Positions 34,260-42,743 of a DNA stretch of 64,000 nucleotides are shown here, piece after piece. The notes beneath the pieces are model-generated. The model saw nothing but the letters and a program-made list of their open reading frames with translations. It was not told the DNA's origin and made no database searches. The position numbers and the translations under genes were made by a program. The DNA is from Arthrobacter sp. ZGTC131 (GTDB lineage Bacteria > Actinomycetota > Actinomycetes > Actinomycetales > Micrococcaceae). Position 1 is the first letter of the stretch. Each line of letters begins with the position of its first letter. The stretch covers positions 249,958 through 313,957 of the forward strand of contig NZ_PJIK01000002.1 of the NCBI RefSeq assembly GCF_002929275.1, read 5' to 3'.

Positions 34260-35441
34260 GTGACTGTTGTAGCTACGCCTCCTGCCCCCAAGCTGGAACT
34301 TCCGCCGCTGAAACTCGGCCCCATCACCGTGGACACCCCGGTGGTGCTGGCACCCATGGCCGGAATCACCAACACCGCCTTCCGCAGGCTCTGCCGTGAA
34401 TACGGCGGCGGCATGTACGTGGCGGAGATGGTCACCTCCCGCGCACTGGTCGAACGCACGCCGGAGTCGCTGCGCATCATCTCGCACGACGACGACGAGA
34501 AAGTCCGCTCCGTCCAGCTCTACGGCGTGGACCCCGTCACGGTGGGCCAGGCAGTGCGCATGCTCGTCGACGAGGACCGGGCGGACCACATCGACCTCAA
34601 CTTCGGCTGCCCCGTGCCCAAGGTCACCAGACGCGGCGGCGGCTCGGCCCTGCCCTGGAAGATCGACCTCTTCACCGCCATCGTGCAGACCGCGGTCAGG
34701 GAAGCGTCCAAAGGCGGCATCCCGCTGACCATCAAGATGCGCAAGGGCATCGACGACGACCACCTGACGTACCTCGACGCCGGCCGCATCGCCCGCGATG
34801 CCGGTGTTGCCGCCGTCGCGCTCCACGGACGCACTGCCGCGCAGTTCTACTCCGGCCAGGCCGACTGGTCCGCGATCGCCCGCCTGCGGGAGGCCCTCCC
34901 TGACATCCCCCTGCTGGGCAACGGCGACATCTGGTCCGCGGAGGACGCCGTGCGCATGGTCCGCGAAACGGGCGTCGACGGCGTGGTGGTGGGCCGCGGC
35001 TGCCAGGGCCGTCCCTGGCTTTTCGGTGACCTGCAGGCCGCCTTCGAAGGAAGCGACAAGCGGCACCGCCCGGGCCTGCGCCAGGTGGCCGAAGGCGTCT
35101 ACCGCCATGCCGAGCTCATGGTGGAAACCTTCGGCAACGACGAATACAAGGCCCTGCGCGAGATTCGCAAGCACATGGCCTGGTACTTCAAGGGCTACGT
35201 CGTGGGCGGCGAACTGCGCGCCAAGCTGGCCACAGTGCCCACTCTCGAGGTGCTGCGCGAACTGCTGGACCAGCTGGACATGGACCTGCCCTACCCGGGT
35301 GTCGATTCGGAAGGCCCGCGCGGCCGTGCCGGTTCGCCCAAGAAACCGGCCCTGCCCAAGGACTGGCTGCTGAGCAGGCAGATGGACGCGGACCAGACCC
35401 GCGACATCTCCGCGGCGGAACTGGATGTGTCCGGTGGGTGA
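34260..35441 (+). CDS. dusB: tRNA-dihydrouridine synthase (DusB type)
   Basis: 393 residues from a GTG at 34260. FMN TIM-barrel enzyme reducing uridine in the D-loop of tRNAs. 'PVVLAPMAGITNTAFRRLCR' opens the barrel, 'IDLNFGCPVPKV' precedes the active cysteine (Cys about residue 118), and 'ALHGRTAAQFYSGQADW' and 'VVVGRGCQGRPWLF' are phosphate/FMN-binding motifs, the set expected for Dus. Overlaps the dgt gene by 17 bp, indicating translational coupling in a dus-dgt-dnaG run. Confidence 0.93.
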   Translation: MTVVATPPAPKLELPPLKLGPITVDTPVVLAPMAGITNTAFRRLCREYGGGMYVAEMVTSRALVERTPESLRIISHDDDEKVRSVQLYGVDPVTVGQAVRMLVDEDRADHIDLNFGCPVPKVTRRGGGSALPWKIDLFTAIVQTAVREASKGGIPLTIKMRKGIDDDHLTYLDAGRIARDAGVAAVALHGRTAAQFYSGQADWSAIARLREALPDIPLLGNGDIWSAEDAVRMVRETGVDGVVVGRGCQGRPWLFGDLQAAFEGSDKRHRPGLRQVAEGVYRHAELMVETFGNDEYKALREIRKHMAWYFKGYVVGGELRAKLATVPTLEVLRELLDQLDMDLPYPGVDSEGPRGRAGSPKKPALPKDWLLSRQMDADQTRDISAAELDVSGG

Positions 35442-36753
35442 AAGCCAGCTCGCCGAGAGCCAGCTGGTCCCCGCCCGGGGGCCGTCCCTGTCCCTGCCCG
35501 GTTACCGGCCGCATGACTCCGCCCGCTGGGTGGAGGAACCGCCCAAAAACACCTACCGGTCCGATTTCGAGCGTGACCGTGCCCGCGTGCTGCACTCCTC
35601 GGCCCTGCGCCGGCTTGGTGCCAAGACCCAGGTGGTGGCGCCGGACACGGATGACTTTGTCCGCACCCGGCTGACGCACAGCCTCGAGGTGGCGCAGGTG
35701 GGCCGTGAGCTCGGACGTGCCCTGGGCTGCGATCCGGATGTGGTGGACACTGCCTGCCTCAGCCACGACCTCGGGCACCCGCCGTTCGGCCATAACGGCG
35801 AGTCGGCGCTGAACGAGATGGCGCACGCAATCGGGGGCTTCGAAGGCAACGCGCAGACGCTCAGGCTGCTCACGCGGCTCGAGCCGAAGGTCCTGGACAC
35901 CGAGGGCCGGCCGGCCGGCCTGAACCTGACGCGGGCCAGCCTCGACGCAGCGGCGAAGTACCCCTGGTCCGCCTTGGACGCCCCGGTGATCCACGGCCAG
36001 CGCACCAGCAAGTTCGGCGCCTACGAGGACGATCTGCCCATCTTCAAGTGGATCAGGGACGGCGCGCCGGAGCGGCGGTCGTGCCTCGAGGCCCAGGTCA
36101 TGGACCTTGCGGACGACATTTCGTACTCCGTCCACGACGTCGAGGACGCGATCGTCGCCGGCCATTTCCAGCTGCGCTGGATGGACAACCCGGACCACCG
36201 GGCCCGGGTGGTGGGCTATGCCAAGCAGTGGTACCTGCCCCACAACGATCCCGCTGCCATCGATGCCGCCCTCGCCCGGCTGGAGGCCACGGACGTCTGG
36301 GTGCGCGAGGCCGACGGCAGCCGCAAGTCCATGGCGGCCCTGAAGGACATGACCAGCCAGTTGATCGGCCGGTTCTGTCAGAGCGCCCTCGAGACCACGC
36401 GCGCCGTCTACGGTCCGGAAAACCTGACACGCTACAGGGCCGAACTCATGGTCCCGGACGAGACCGTCATGGAAATCGCCGTGATGAAGGGCCTGGCCAC
36501 CACGTTCGTGATGACCACGGACCACCGCCAGCCCATCTACGAGCGGCAGCGTGAGGTCCTCCATGCCCTCGTGACGTCCCTGAACGCCTCCGGGGACCGG
36601 CACCTGGAACCGATGTTCGCCGCCGACTGGCGCGACGCCGCCGACGACGGCGCCCGGCTCCGCGTGGTCATCGACCAGGTGGCCTCGCTGACGGACGGCT
36701 CCGCGCTGGCCATGTACGAACGGCTGGTCGGCAGCCTGCCGTCCCTGTGGTGA
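35425..36753 (+). CDS. dgt: Deoxyguanosinetriphosphate triphosphohydrolase-like protein
   Basis: 442 residues of the HD superfamily, predicted to hydrolyse dNTPs to deoxynucleosides and tripolyphosphate. 'TRLTHSLEVAQVGR' (first His), 'CLSHDLGHPPFGHNGESALN' (HD motif) and 'DLADDISYSVHDVEDAI' (Asp) supply the metal-binding set. The start (ATG 35425) lies inside the end of dusB; GTG codons a few residues later are alternatives. Gene order dus-dgt-dnaG is widespread in actinobacteria. Confidence 0.92.
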   Translation: MCPVGESQLAESQLVPARGPSLSLPGYRPHDSARWVEEPPKNTYRSDFERDRARVLHSSALRRLGAKTQVVAPDTDDFVRTRLTHSLEVAQVGRELGRALGCDPDVVDTACLSHDLGHPPFGHNGESALNEMAHAIGGFEGNAQTLRLLTRLEPKVLDTEGRPAGLNLTRASLDAAAKYPWSALDAPVIHGQRTSKFGAYEDDLPIFKWIRDGAPERRSCLEAQVMDLADDISYSVHDVEDAIVAGHFQLRWMDNPDHRARVVGYAKQWYLPHNDPAAIDAALARLEATDVWVREADGSRKSMAALKDMTSQLIGRFCQSALETTRAVYGPENLTRYRAELMVPDETVMEIAVMKGLATTFVMTTDHRQPIYERQREVLHALVTSLNASGDRHLEPMFAADWRDAADDGARLRVVIDQVASLTDGSALAMYERLVGSLPSLW

Positions 36754-36805
36754 TGGAGGCCATAATCTGCTCTTCGTTGTCCGTCCCCGGGGCTAGGATG
36801 GCTTC

Positions 36806-38683
36806 GTGGCTGGGCTGATCAAACGTGAAGATATCGACGAAGTACGCCAGCGCACGGACATCAAGGAAGTCGTCGACGGCTACGTCACGCTCAAGAGTGC
36901 CGGGCTGGGTTCTTTCAAAGGCCTGTGCCCCTTCCACGACGAGCGCTCGCCGTCGTTCACCGTCCGCCCCCAGGCGGGCCGGTACCACTGCTTCGGCTGC
37001 GGTGAGGACGGCGACGTCATCGCGTTCGTGCAGAAGCTGGACCACACCTCCTTCCACGAGGCCGTGGAGAAGCTCGCCGCCCGGATCGGCTACGAGCTGC
37101 GCTACGAAGACGGCGGCACCGGGCCCAACCGGGAAGAGGTGGGCAAACGCCAGCGCCTCCTGGACGCCCACAAGGTGGCCGATGAGTTCTTCCGCGCGCA
37201 GCTGCTGACGCCGGGCGCCGCCGAGGGCCGCAACTTCCTGCACGGGCGCGGCTTCGACCGCGCCGCCGCTGAGCAGTTCGGTGTGGGCTATGCACCGCAG
37301 GGCTGGGATGCGCTCCTCAAGCACCTCCGCGGACGCGGCTTTACCGATCAGGAGCTCAAACTGACCGGGATGTTTTCCGAGGGCAACCGGGGGATCTACG
37401 ACCGGTTCCGCGGCCGCCTCATCTGGCCCATCCGCGACATCGCCGGTGACACCATCGGCTTCGGCGCGCGCAAGCTCTACGAGGACGACCAAGGCCCCAA
37501 ATACCTCAACACCCCGGAGACCACCCTCTACAAGAAGTCCCAGGTGCTCTACGGGATCGACCTCGCCAAACGGAATATCGCCAGGGAGCGCCAGCTGGTG
37601 GTGGTGGAGGGCTACACGGACGTGATGGCGTGCCACCTCGCGGGAATCCCGACGGCGGTGGCCACCTGCGGTACGGCATTCGGTACCGAACACATCAAGA
37701 TCGCCCGCCGGCTGCTGTCCGACGACGGCACCGGGGGAGAGGTCATCTTCACCTTCGACGGCGACGCCGCCGGCCAGAAAGCTGCCCTGCGGGCCTTCGA
37801 GGAGGACCAGCGCTTCACGGCGCAGACCTATGTCGCGGTGGAGCCCACCGGCGCCGACCCCTGCGACCTGCGCCAGACCCGGGGTGACGCCGCCGTCCGC
37901 GAGTTGATCGGCACTCGCCGGCCGCTCTTTGAATTCGCTATCCGGGCGGCCCTAAAGCGGCACGACCTGGACACCGTGGAGGGCCGTGTGGCCGCGCTGC
38001 GCGAGTCGGCCCCGGTGGTGGCCCAGATCCGCGACGCCGGCATCCGGCCTGCGTATACGCGGGAACTGGCCGGATGGCTGGGGATGTCCATCGAGGACGT
38101 GGGCGGCGCTGTCGCCGCCGCCGCCAAGCGCGGCGCACCGGGCCCTTCGCAAAACTCGGCTCCCGGCGTTACTGCGCTTCCACCGTCGGGCGTGCTGCCG
38201 TCCTTCAACCGTCCCGACCCGCGGGACCCTGTCGCGTCCATGGAGCGACAGGCGCTGGAGGTGGCCCTCCAGGAGCCGGCGATGCTGGGCGGCGGCATCT
38301 GGGAGCGGTTTGCTGCCGTCCGGTTCGCCACTCCCGCCTACCAGGCCGTCCAGGACGCCATGCGTGCGTCCGGACCGGGACTCATCGGGGACCCGGTGAG
38401 GTGGGTGGAACAGGTGATGCAGGAGGTGCCGGAGCCCCTCCGGCCGCTGGTTTCGGAGCTTGCAGTCGTGCCGCTGCCGGCGAGCAACGCCGAGGGCGTG
38501 CTCAAATACTGTCGTGACATCCTGGCCCGGCTTTTCGAACTGCAGATCACGCGAGTCAAGGCGGACAAGATGGGGCAGCTGCAGCGGCTGGACGCCTCCG
38601 CCCACCCGGAGGAATTCCAGCGGCTGAACCGCGAACTGATGATGCTGGAAATGGAGCGCCGCTCGCTGCGCTCCGACGCCTGA
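36806..38683 (+). CDS. dnaG: DNA primase
   Basis: 625 residues from a GTG at 36806. It synthesises RNA primers for replication. Zinc-binding CHC2 domain at residues ~38-65 ('CPFHDERSPSFTV' and 'YHCFGCGEDGD'), then the RNA-polymerase core with the TOPRIM motifs 'VVVEGYTDVMA' (Glu) and 'VIFTFDGDAAGQKA' (DGD), and a C-terminal helicase-binding region. Length is normal. The start is preceded by a weak ribosome site. Two tRNA-Asn genes follow. Confidence 0.95.
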   Translation: MAGLIKREDIDEVRQRTDIKEVVDGYVTLKSAGLGSFKGLCPFHDERSPSFTVRPQAGRYHCFGCGEDGDVIAFVQKLDHTSFHEAVEKLAARIGYELRYEDGGTGPNREEVGKRQRLLDAHKVADEFFRAQLLTPGAAEGRNFLHGRGFDRAAAEQFGVGYAPQGWDALLKHLRGRGFTDQELKLTGMFSEGNRGIYDRFRGRLIWPIRDIAGDTIGFGARKLYEDDQGPKYLNTPETTLYKKSQVLYGIDLAKRNIARERQLVVVEGYTDVMACHLAGIPTAVATCGTAFGTEHIKIARRLLSDDGTGGEVIFTFDGDAAGQKAALRAFEEDQRFTAQTYVAVEPTGADPCDLRQTRGDAAVRELIGTRRPLFEFAIRAALKRHDLDTVEGRVAALRESAPVVAQIRDAGIRPAYTRELAGWLGMSIEDVGGAVAAAAKRGAPGPSQNSAPGVTALPPSGVLPSFNRPDPRDPVASMERQALEVALQEPAMLGGGIWERFAAVRFATPAYQAVQDAMRASGPGLIGDPVRWVEQVMQEVPEPLRPLVSELAVVPLPASNAEGVLKYCRDILARLFELQITRVKADKMGQLQRLDASAHPEEFQRLNRELMMLEMERRSLRSDA

Positions 38684-38771
38684 CTCGCCTCTAGGCAACG
38701 CGCGGAGCAGCCCGTCCCGGCGCCGATTTCGTTTCCCGGCGGAGTCTTTGCTAGGCTTATACCCGCTTCAT

Positions 38772-38844
38772 TCCTCCTTAGCTCAATTGGCAGAGCATTC
38801 GACTGTTAATCGAAGGGTTGCTGGTTCAAGTCCAGCAGGAGGAG
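38772..38844 (+). tRNA. tRNA-Asn (GTT), copy 1
   Basis: 73-nt cloverleaf: acceptor TCCTCCT/AGGAGGA, D-arm GCTC...GAGC, anticodon loop ACTGTTAAT (GTT = Asn), T-arm GCTGG/TTCAAGT/CCAGC, discriminator G, no encoded CCA. Identical in sequence to the copy at 38971-39043. A strong terminator follows directly, so each copy appears to be its own transcription unit. Confidence 0.96.
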
Positions 38845-38850
38845 CGCTCA

Positions 38851-38886
38851 GTCCCCGTTCCGGGCCTCCGGAACGGGGACTTTTTT
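38851..38886 (+). terminator. Terminator of tRNA-Asn copy 1
   Basis: Perfect 13-bp arms GTCCCCGTTCCGG/CCGGAACGGGGAC around GCCT, followed by six T residues (38881-38886). A textbook intrinsic terminator, rare in this high-GC window. Confidence 0.93.
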
Positions 38887-38970
38887 ATACCCTGGAAGGG
38901 TATCGCGGGGCCGTTGCTGCGCCGATTTCCCATAGCGGCAAGACCTTTGCTAATGTCATACCTGCTTCAT

Positions 38971-39043
38971 TCCTCCTTAGCTCAATTGGCAGAGCATTCG
39001 ACTGTTAATCGAAGGGTTGCTGGTTCAAGTCCAGCAGGAGGAG
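38971..39043 (+). tRNA. tRNA-Asn (GTT), copy 2
   Basis: Same 73 bases as copy 1. The upstream 52 bases also resemble those of copy 1: both carry GCGCCGATTTC 52 bp before the tRNA and CTTTGCTA close to it. The tandem duplication therefore has a period of 199 bp and includes the promoter. Confidence 0.96.
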
Positions 39044-39050
39044 CAAGTTG

Positions 39051-39081
39051 CAGCCCCCGGTCTCCTAGAGGCCGGGGGCTG
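39051..39081 (+). terminator. Terminator of tRNA-Asn copy 2
   Basis: Arms CAGCCCCCGG (39051-39060) and CCGGGGGCTG (39072-39081) with further loop pairing CTC/GAG, followed by TTGTCTTTT. Unlike the terminator of copy 1, so this sequence was not duplicated along with the tRNA. Confidence 0.85.
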
Positions 39082-39107
39082 TTGTCTTTTGACCGCCCGA
39101 GCCTCGC

Positions 39108-39515
39108 TCAGACGAAGTCCATCTCCACTTGGAGGAACCTCTCGGCCTCGGCCACGGCCGCCTCGAAGGCCTCCCTTTCGGTGGGCGACTTCCGGGGCTC
39201 CCGGGGATGCCACTCGTGCGGAGAGGAATGGACGCGGGTGAACCCGCCGTCGGGCGGGGCGTAAAAGATGCCGAAGCGCTGCACCGGCCATTCCGGGGAT
39301 GTTTCAGGGGCCACCAGCAGGGCCGCATTGAAGGCCGGGTTGAACCACTGGGCGATGGGCCGGCGTCGGTCTTCGGTGAAAAGTCCCGCCGCATAGAGAG
39401 CCGCCGACTGCGCACTGGTCTGTGTGCACAGCCGGTCCCACCACAACGGCAGTATGCCGGCGTCACACCGCTGCCACGTGGCCGGAAGTGGAGGATGATC
39501 CTGCCAGTGGGGCAC
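39108..39515 (-). CDS. Unknown 135-residue protein
   Basis: 135 residues from a GTG at 39515. Tryptophan-rich near the N-terminus ('MPHWQDHPPLPATWQRCDAG') with 'ILPLWWDRL', then an alpha/beta-looking middle ('FGIFYAPPDGGFTRVHSSPH') and a C-terminal helix ('EREAFEAAVAEAERFLQVEM'). Looks like a small soluble cytoplasmic protein. No family recognised. It lies between the tRNA terminator and a small membrane protein; codon bias fits the genome. Confidence 0.65.
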   Translation of the reverse strand: MPHWQDHPPLPATWQRCDAGILPLWWDRLCTQTSAQSAALYAAGLFTEDRRRPIAQWFNPAFNAALLVAPETSPEWPVQRFGIFYAPPDGGFTRVHSSPHEWHPREPRKSPTEREAFEAAVAEAERFLQVEMDFV

Positions 39516-39566
39516 GTATCAACTTTATCGCGCGCGGGGCCGCGCCGAACAGATGGGCGGCGGCTC

Positions 39567-39746
39567 TCAGGGCCGGTTCCACGGTCCCGGGTTGAGGCGG
39601 TACAGCAGCGCCGAACCCGCCACGGCGCCGAGGATCATGCCCAGCGCCGGGTATCCCATTGCCCGGCCTGCGAAGTACCCTGCCACCGCTCCGAGGACCG
39701 CTCCAACGAACAGCCCGCGGCCGTTGCGGTGGGGTTTGCGAGTCAT
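39567..39746 (-). CDS. 59-residue membrane protein
   Basis: Read directly on the minus strand: ATG at 39746, TGA at 39567-39569. A basic start ('MTRKPHRNGRG') is followed by a glycine/alanine-rich hydrophobic hairpin ('LFVGAVLGAVAGYFAGRAMG', then 'GMILGAVAGSALLYRLNPG'). GxxxG-like patterns suggest helix packing of two spans. Function unknown. It ends 35 bp before the Bcr/CflA gene region on the same strand. Confidence 0.65.
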   Translation of the reverse strand: MTRKPHRNGRGLFVGAVLGAVAGYFAGRAMGYPALGMILGAVAGSALLYRLNPGPWNRP

Positions 39747-39780
39747 GCTGCCAGACTACTGGCTGAGGGCAGCCCGGGGG

Positions 39781-41001
39781 CTAGTGGATGGATGGGACGG
39801 TCCGGGGCCTGACCACGAGCCACAGCGCTGCGGCGGCGAGGAAGATGCAGCATGCCTGCACGGCACCCATGGGAGTGGCGGAGCTGCCGCCCAGCCAGCC
39901 CACCACGGGCGAGATGAGGCCGGCCATCATGAAGGTGGAGGCGCCCAGCAGCGACGCCGCCGTGCCGGCCTGCGCGCCGTGGCTGGACAGTGCCAGGACC
40001 TGCACGCTCGGGAAGGTGAAGCCCGTGCCGAGGATGTAGAACCACAGCGGCACCATCACGCCCCAGAGCCCGAACCCCAGCTGGTCGAAGATGACGATCA
40101 GTACGGCCATCAGGAACATCCAGGCGGTGGAGCCGGCAAGAATCCACTGCGGAGGCACCCGCCGGATGAGCCTGGAGCTGGTCTGGACGCCGGCCACGAT
40201 TCCCAGTGAGTTGATGCCGAACAGCAGGCCGTACTGCTGCGGCGTGAACCCGTAGATGTCCTGGAACAGGAACGGTGATGCGGACAGGTACGTGAACAGC
40301 CCCGCGAAGTTCATGCCGCCAAGCATCAGCAGGCCGACGAAGACCCGGTCGGAGAAGAGCGCACGGTACCGCTGCCCGGCCGTCAGCCCCGACAGTCCGC
40401 GCTTCTCACGCGGCAGCGTCTCGCGGACCAGGAACATCGCGGCAACAATGACCAGCGTGCCGTAGCACGCCAGGAACACGAAGATGCCCGGCCACGGCAT
40501 GACCAGGAGCAGCTGTGATCCGATGACGGGCGCCAGGATCGGGGCCAGCCCGTTGACCAGGGCCATGCGTGAGAACATCCGGACCATGGCGTAGCCGCTG
40601 AAGAGGTCGCGCACCATGGCCATGGCCACCACACCGCCGCCGGCGGCGCCAATGCCCATCAGGACACGGAACACGCCCAGCGTGGCAATGTCCGTGGAAA
40701 GCGCGGCCCCGATCGAGGCGGCGATGTGCACGGCGGTGGCCAGGATGAGGGGCATCCTCCGGCCGAACTTGTCACTGAACGGGCCGACCACGAGTTGCCC
40801 CAGCGCAAAGCCGAGCGTTGTGCCGGTCAGCGTCAGCTGGACGGCGGCCTCCGATACGCCCAGGCTTGCCTCCAACGCGGGGAAGGCAGGTAGGTAGAGG
40901 TCCACGGTAAACGGACCCAGGGCCGTGAGGGCGCCGAGAAGAAGGATGTAGAGGAATTTCTGACGGCGGCTGAGCGCGTCGCCCGGGTTGATGGTGGTCA
41001 C
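39781..41001 (-). CDS. Bcr/CflA-type multidrug efflux MFS transporter
   Basis: 406 residues from a GTG at 41001 with AGGA nine bases upstream. Twelve-span MFS drug:H+ antiporter. 'PFTVDLYLPAFPALEASLGV' in span 1/loop 1 is the signature of the Bcr/CflA group, followed by 'VGPFSDKFGRRMPLI' (loop 2-3) and 'RVLMGIGAAGGGVVAMAMVR' (span 4). Likely exports a drug or amino-acid-like metabolite. No regulator adjacent. Confidence 0.88.
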   Translation of the reverse strand: MTTINPGDALSRRQKFLYILLLGALTALGPFTVDLYLPAFPALEASLGVSEAAVQLTLTGTTLGFALGQLVVGPFSDKFGRRMPLILATAVHIAASIGAALSTDIATLGVFRVLMGIGAAGGGVVAMAMVRDLFSGYAMVRMFSRMALVNGLAPILAPVIGSQLLLVMPWPGIFVFLACYGTLVIVAAMFLVRETLPREKRGLSGLTAGQRYRALFSDRVFVGLLMLGGMNFAGLFTYLSASPFLFQDIYGFTPQQYGLLFGINSLGIVAGVQTSSRLIRRVPPQWILAGSTAWMFLMAVLIVIFDQLGFGLWGVMVPLWFYILGTGFTFPSVQVLALSSHGAQAGTAASLLGASTFMMAGLISPVVGWLGGSSATPMGAVQACCIFLAAAALWLVVRPRTVPSIH

Positions 41002-41182
41002 AGAGACCAATCCTAGGGCGCAAAGATCATACTTTTACAGCGTTGCAGGGCTCGCCGGAAAGTATTTCCAGAAGTTGTGGCTGACCCTGAATGATAGTTT
41101 TGTCAGCGGGGACGCGATGTGCCACAGTCCGCCCCGCAGAAGCGGAAGAAGAATCGACTATGGAACCAGTTAGGCGGAACCT

Positions 41183-42064
41183 ATGAGCGGGCGTCACAGC
41201 GGGCGGGCCAACCAAGGATTGCGTATTACTGCGCTGCCAAAAACGTTGAAGCTCATCTTCCAACTGGCGCCGCGCCAGCTCAACGACGAGATCGCGCTGG
41301 CCAAGGTTGAAGTCAAGCGCAAAGGCAAGCAGCTCGGCGTTGCCGGAGCGTTCTTCGGAGTGGCCGCCGTGTTCGCCGCTTTCCTGCTGACCGGACTGAT
41401 CGTCGCCGCCATCATGGGACTCGCCACCATCATGCCCGCCTGGCTCGCGGCACTGCTCGTATGCGCCGTGTTCCTGATCATTGCCCTCATCGGCGGGCTC
41501 ATCGGCCTCCGGAAGTTCAAGAAGGCCATGCCGCTCGTCCCGGAGGACACCATCCGCGGCCTCAAGCACGATCTTGGCATCGCCAAGGAAGGCTCTGACT
41601 TCGACGCCGCCGTGCTGGACCCGAATTCGCCGCAGGCCAAGGCAGCCAAGGAAGCCAAGGAGGCGGCCAAGGCCAAGGAGAAGGCAGACAAGGAAGCCAA
41701 GGCAAAAGCCGAGGCGATTGACCTGCCTGCCCCTACCGAGCCTGAACTCCGCCGCCGCCTGCACCAGCGCCGCGAGCACCTCAAGGGCGCACGGGACGAG
41801 CTCGGTGAGGAGCTGGACGTCAAGCCCCAGGGCGAGGCCCTGCTTGCCGTTGCCCGGCACCGGCTGGACACGGGCAAGGACAGGTTCCGGGAGGGCAAGG
41901 AGAGGGCTGCCGAAAAGGTCGCAGCACTCTCGTCATCGGCCCGTTCCGGAGAGGCCTCCGGTACCCTTCCGGGGCAGCTGGAAGCCCGGTGGAAGCCGCT
42001 GCTCGCCTTCGCCGCATCCACTGCCGTCCTGCTCGCCCTGCTGCGCAAACTATTCAAGAGCTGA
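41183..42064 (+). CDS. Actinobacterial holin-X-like membrane protein
   Basis: 293 residues. An amphipathic N-terminus with 'LAPRQLNDEIALAKVEVKRK' is followed by two membrane spans (about residues 50-80 and 88-112), the holin-X (phage_holin_3_6) arrangement found in many actinobacterial chromosomes. An Ala/Lys/Glu-rich charged coiled-coil segment follows (about residues 148-180), then a basic segment and a C-terminal hydrophobic helix. Despite the name there is no phage context; the cellular role is unknown. The ATG follows AGGCGGAAC. Confidence 0.78.
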   Translation: MSGRHSGRANQGLRITALPKTLKLIFQLAPRQLNDEIALAKVEVKRKGKQLGVAGAFFGVAAVFAAFLLTGLIVAAIMGLATIMPAWLAALLVCAVFLIIALIGGLIGLRKFKKAMPLVPEDTIRGLKHDLGIAKEGSDFDAAVLDPNSPQAKAAKEAKEAAKAKEKADKEAKAKAEAIDLPAPTEPELRRRLHQRREHLKGARDELGEELDVKPQGEALLAVARHRLDTGKDRFREGKERAAEKVAALSSSARSGEASGTLPGQLEARWKPLLAFAASTAVLLALLRKLFKS

Positions 42065-42119
42065 GCGCTGCCCTGATCTTTGACAGGAAGACGCCGCCCG
42101 CCATGGAGAGGGGGACCGG

Positions 42120-42743
42120 ATGAGGTTCATCGGCGCTGGTTCCCGGCCCGGCCAGCCGCACGTCGACCGCGATCTGGTCTTCACCGTCCCTAACCTCCTC
42201 ACCGTGCTGCGCTTTATGGGCGTGCCGCTCTTCATCTGGCTCGTGCTCGCGCAGAAGGAGTACGGCCTCGCCGTGCTGGTGCTGGCCATCATGGGAAGCA
42301 CCGACTGGGTGGACGGGTACGTCGCGCGGCGGTTCAATCAGACCTCAAAGCTGGGCCGGGTCCTGGACCCCATCGCCGATCGGCTGGCGCTGATATCGGT
42401 GGCGGTCACGCTGGTGATAGCCGGAGTGGTCCAGTGGTGGTACCTGGCAGCCCTGGTGGTGCCGGATGCCGTGCTGCTCGCGATGTCGCTCTTCTATTTC
42501 CACGGCCATCCGGACCTGCCCGTCAGCCTGGTGGGCAAAGCCCGCACCGGACTGCTGCTGCTGGGAACTCCGCTCCTGGTGCTCTCGAAACTCCCCATCC
42601 CCTTTGCGGATGCCTACTTCGTCACGGCCTGGATCGTGCTCGGCCTGGGGCTGATCGGCCACTGGGTGGCCGCCTACAACTATTTCTGGGCCATCCGCCG
42701 GAAGGGCAAAACGCTCAAGGACGACGACGGCGGGCACAGCTGA
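42120..42743 (+). CDS. CDP-alcohol phosphatidyltransferase
   Basis: 207 residues, about six spans. The family motif D-x2-DG-x2-AR-x8-G-x3-D-x3-D is complete ('STDWVDGYVARRFNQTSKLG', then 'RVLDPIADRL', residues ~60-89). This transfers a phosphatidyl group from CDP-diacylglycerol to an alcohol such as glycerol-3-phosphate or inositol phosphate; the acceptor cannot be read from the motif. GAGAGGGGG precedes the ATG. Its stop overlaps the next start by one base (TGATG). Confidence 0.9.
   Translation: MRFIGAGSRPGQPHVDRDLVFTVPNLLTVLRFMGVPLFIWLVLAQKEYGLAVLVLAIMGSTDWVDGYVARRFNQTSKLGRVLDPIADRLALISVAVTLVIAGVVQWWYLAALVVPDAVLLAMSLFYFHGHPDLPVSLVGKARTGLLLLGTPLLVLSKLPIPFADAYFVTAWIVLGLGLIGHWVAAYNYFWAIRRKGKTLKDDDGGHS

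Noticed and set aside
41183-42064. Holin-like protein taken as evidence for a prophage
   Set aside because: No terminase, capsid, integrase or lysin genes nearby; holin-X proteins are common chromosomal genes in actinobacteria.
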